Below, in pieces: positions 61,626-64,000 of a stretch of DNA of 64,000 nt. Where the stretch lies: positions 8,428,717 to 8,492,716 of the forward strand of contig NC_037597.1 of NCBI RefSeq assembly GCF_003073045.1. Direction: 5' to 3'. The notes below the pieces were generated by a model. It was not told the origin of the DNA. It worked only from the letters and a program-made list of their open reading frames with translations, and searched no databases. How positions within the stretch are numbered: position 1 is the first letter of the stretch; the number at the start of each line of letters is the position of its first letter. This DNA is from Pomacea canaliculata. Taxonomy: Eukaryota; Mollusca; Gastropoda; Architaenioglossa; Ampullariidae. The translations under genes were made by a program, and so were the position numbers.

Positions 61626-64000
61626 TGTCAGCCTTTTCTCTGTCGATGTAGAGCCACTAGCTTCAGGGTGTGTATCAACTCAATGTGCTTACACAGAAAA
61701 CAAGCTTAGGGAAGGGAGAAGGCTGCTAATTAATGCAAGAAGTAAGTCTCTGCAGGATTACAGGGAGCTAAGCATTTTTGCTGATGCCTTACAGAAGCTG
61801 TCATCCAGAAGATCACATCTTCCGGTAGAATGGGGGTGGGGGAACTAACCACACGGAAGTAAGTTTAAATAAAAATCTTTGATGACAGACACACCAAAAT
61901 AAAATAACATGTACAACCACCAATGGAAATCGTTTGCAACATAACACAGAAACACGTGGCCAATTCAAGCATATCTTTAAGTTCTTCATCGCCAATTGCC
62001 AGATAAACCATCACAGGATGTAGAGACATGTCAACTCAGAGTGACAACAAGACACAGGCTAAGAAACTAGTCATGATTTATTTTTTTCGTTTGAAACTCA
62101 GTTTATAGTATAATGATCAACAGGGTATGAAGATGCAACAAATGGCAGTATGTTACATGTAGTCTACAATACACATACATGAAGCGTCACGCGCCAAGCC
62201 ATCAGAACATTTTTTCGAGACCTATGTAAAATAATGAAGGTCAACTTTTTTTGGAAAGTCTGACTCCCCACTTGGCTGTAGCATCAGCAGGTTACATCTA
62301 TAGAAACTGGGTGAGTTTACTCTTGTGCCTTGATACAGCTACCAGCTTTTTCAACAATAGGAAATTGATATATTTTACTTTGCATGTCAATATAATTTGT
62401 CATCCCTCATTTCTATTTCTTGAAAAACCCCACAAGAACCATCACTTTTTGTCAAAGTCCTGGATTGGTAGGGAAAATGTACTGTACAATATCAGTGGGT
62501 TCCTTTTATTTTTGACGGTTGTCTTACACAATCCACATTTCCATACAGAATCCAAGTGTAGATTCTGTAATGAAAAGTATGTACATCAATATGTTTTTTT
62601 TTAAACATTTGAGTAACAAGTTTGAACACTTTAATAAGAGAACGTATATCTATAGCTGTTGTAATAACTCTAAAACAATTGTTTCCATAAACACTATGAT
62701 AATAAATCTTGTTCGTGATTAAAGTTTATTGTGTTTTGTTAATGATGTGACCCAAGGGCGGACTTTCCCAACTACATAGAAGCTTTGGAAGGACAAAGGT
62801 GAAGGCGATCTCACTGCACTGGGATCACCGTTGATCAAATTATAAACATTTATAGAATATATATATATGCTTTGAAAATAATTCTGAAATGCAATGAGTC
62901 ATTTTCAGTATAGTCTGCAGAGATTTTTGAAAAATTTGTTTATTTCTGTAGCTGCTTTTAAAAAAAATAATAAAGTAATAAAGTTATAGAAAGAAGTACA
63001 TATATGGACCAGAAAAGCTGAAATTTAGCCTCAAGTAAAGTTAGAATAAAAAGTACTTTAATGAGATTGTTAAAATACACTGCTCAAATGTATACAGAGG
63101 TATCAGTCAAATAACATAGTTCAATATGTGTAACTGTACTGCTAGTCAAATGAAGGTAAATGAGAAATAGATGCATGTCGAGCAGAAAATGAGTTTTTAT
63201 TATTAAGATAAAAACTGGACTTTAGCAAAGCACATAGAATGACTGGAATGTGACTAGGGATCTTGTAATTATTTCTGGAATGTTTAGGCGAGCAATACGC
63301 AGTAGTTCTTACACTTTTGATAATAAGAAATATACCATGATGCAACTTTAGGATTGAAGCGAATCAATATTTACTCAAAATACAAAGCACCACTCTGTCG
63401 ACCCCATGCATGTTCTGCCCCCACCACTCCAAACAATTGTCGAAACAACGCACTTGGGAATCGAACATCCGGGAAAGTAATTAACAAAAAAAGCAAACTA
63501 GCACCAGCTGACTGGACAGGAGAAGCAGTTTGGGATAAGTTCTCAAAGGAGAAATAATTTCGCTTGTGGAAAACCTAATAAAATCACGGTATTGGACAAA
63601 TCTTATATTCTGATATAAAATATTCAGCGGAAACCTCAAGTGCATTAGAAATGCACTAGAAATGGCATGATTAGCTTGTAGGAAGAGATGAAACAGTAGG
63701 ACCACTGCACTAGCACAGTACATAACGCAGCATATAGCTATAGTCACACAAATGCACCTTGATTGAACTCAACAGAAGAGCAAACAGTTTACAAAATTTA
63801 AAGTGATGACTATGTAAGTTATTCGGAATGTTTTGTTTTTTTAAGATATCTTATTATTCATTAGTCTATGATGTTTTCTTCAAGACTTCTGGATTCCTGT
63901 CACCTCTGGTATCGCTACAATAAGTTATAACATGTTGCAGAGGTATATCACTATTTAATAATATTCTGATAAGTTATTTCTTGCTTTCGGATTTCCGGAT
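61626..64000. other. Gene-poor right end
   Basis: AT-rich, with short frames only; nothing recognisable. Confidence 0.5.

Noticed and set aside
1-64000. CRISPR arrays, bacterial operons, phage or toxin systems
   Set aside because: No such structure was seen; splice signals and intron phases throughout show animal nuclear DNA.

Overview
The window looks like animal nuclear DNA, most likely from a mollusc and probably a gastropod. It is AT-rich and full of simple repeats. Its genes are split by GT-AG introns into short exons, and it carries LINE and SINE debris with tails of the kind common in molluscs. The species cannot be read from the sequence, so 'gastropod' is inference from genome texture. 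I assembled the genes by hand from splice signals, intron phases and similarity between copies.

Four protein-coding genes can be supported. (1) Minus strand, 405-7909: a type II membrane protein with a CBM9-like (carbohydrate-binding family 9-like) ectodomain; 12 exons were found and the last lies beyond the left edge. (2) Minus strand, 12790-18523: a complete tandem paralogue with 11 exons and 427 residues. Both are a short N-terminal signal anchor followed by a glycosylation-site-rich CBM9-like domain. Exon lengths and phases match almost one for one, except that one 55-nt exon in the upstream copy is two micro-exons (23+32 nt) in the other. (3) Plus strand, 24118-27566: a receptor-like protein with a signal peptide, LRR N-cap, about 18 leucine-rich repeats, LRR C-cap, FN3-like segment, one membrane helix and a cytoplasmic tail. 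Its reading frame is interrupted about six times in this sequence. (4) Minus strand, 32065-37046: a phytanoyl-CoA dioxygenase family Fe(II)/2-oxoglutarate oxygenase with 8 exons; a single extra base near the end changes its C-terminus.

The first intron of gene 4 holds a clean solo LTR (35172-36339, 5-bp target duplication). From about 37.1 kb to 64 kb I find no secure gene. That stretch holds a LINE endonuclease fossil, two tRNA-type SINE-like copies, a long AT-rich hairpin, degenerate tandem repeats, a CpG-rich island near 53.5 kb and a few unexplained exon-like ORFs. A second LINE fossil (reverse-transcriptase C-terminus plus tail) lies near 9.5 kb.

The genes do not form an evident pathway. 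The two CBM9-like genes are a tandem duplicate pair, and the LRR receptor and the dioxygenase are unrelated neighbours. I recognised no prokaryote-style system, CRISPR array, tRNA or rRNA gene.
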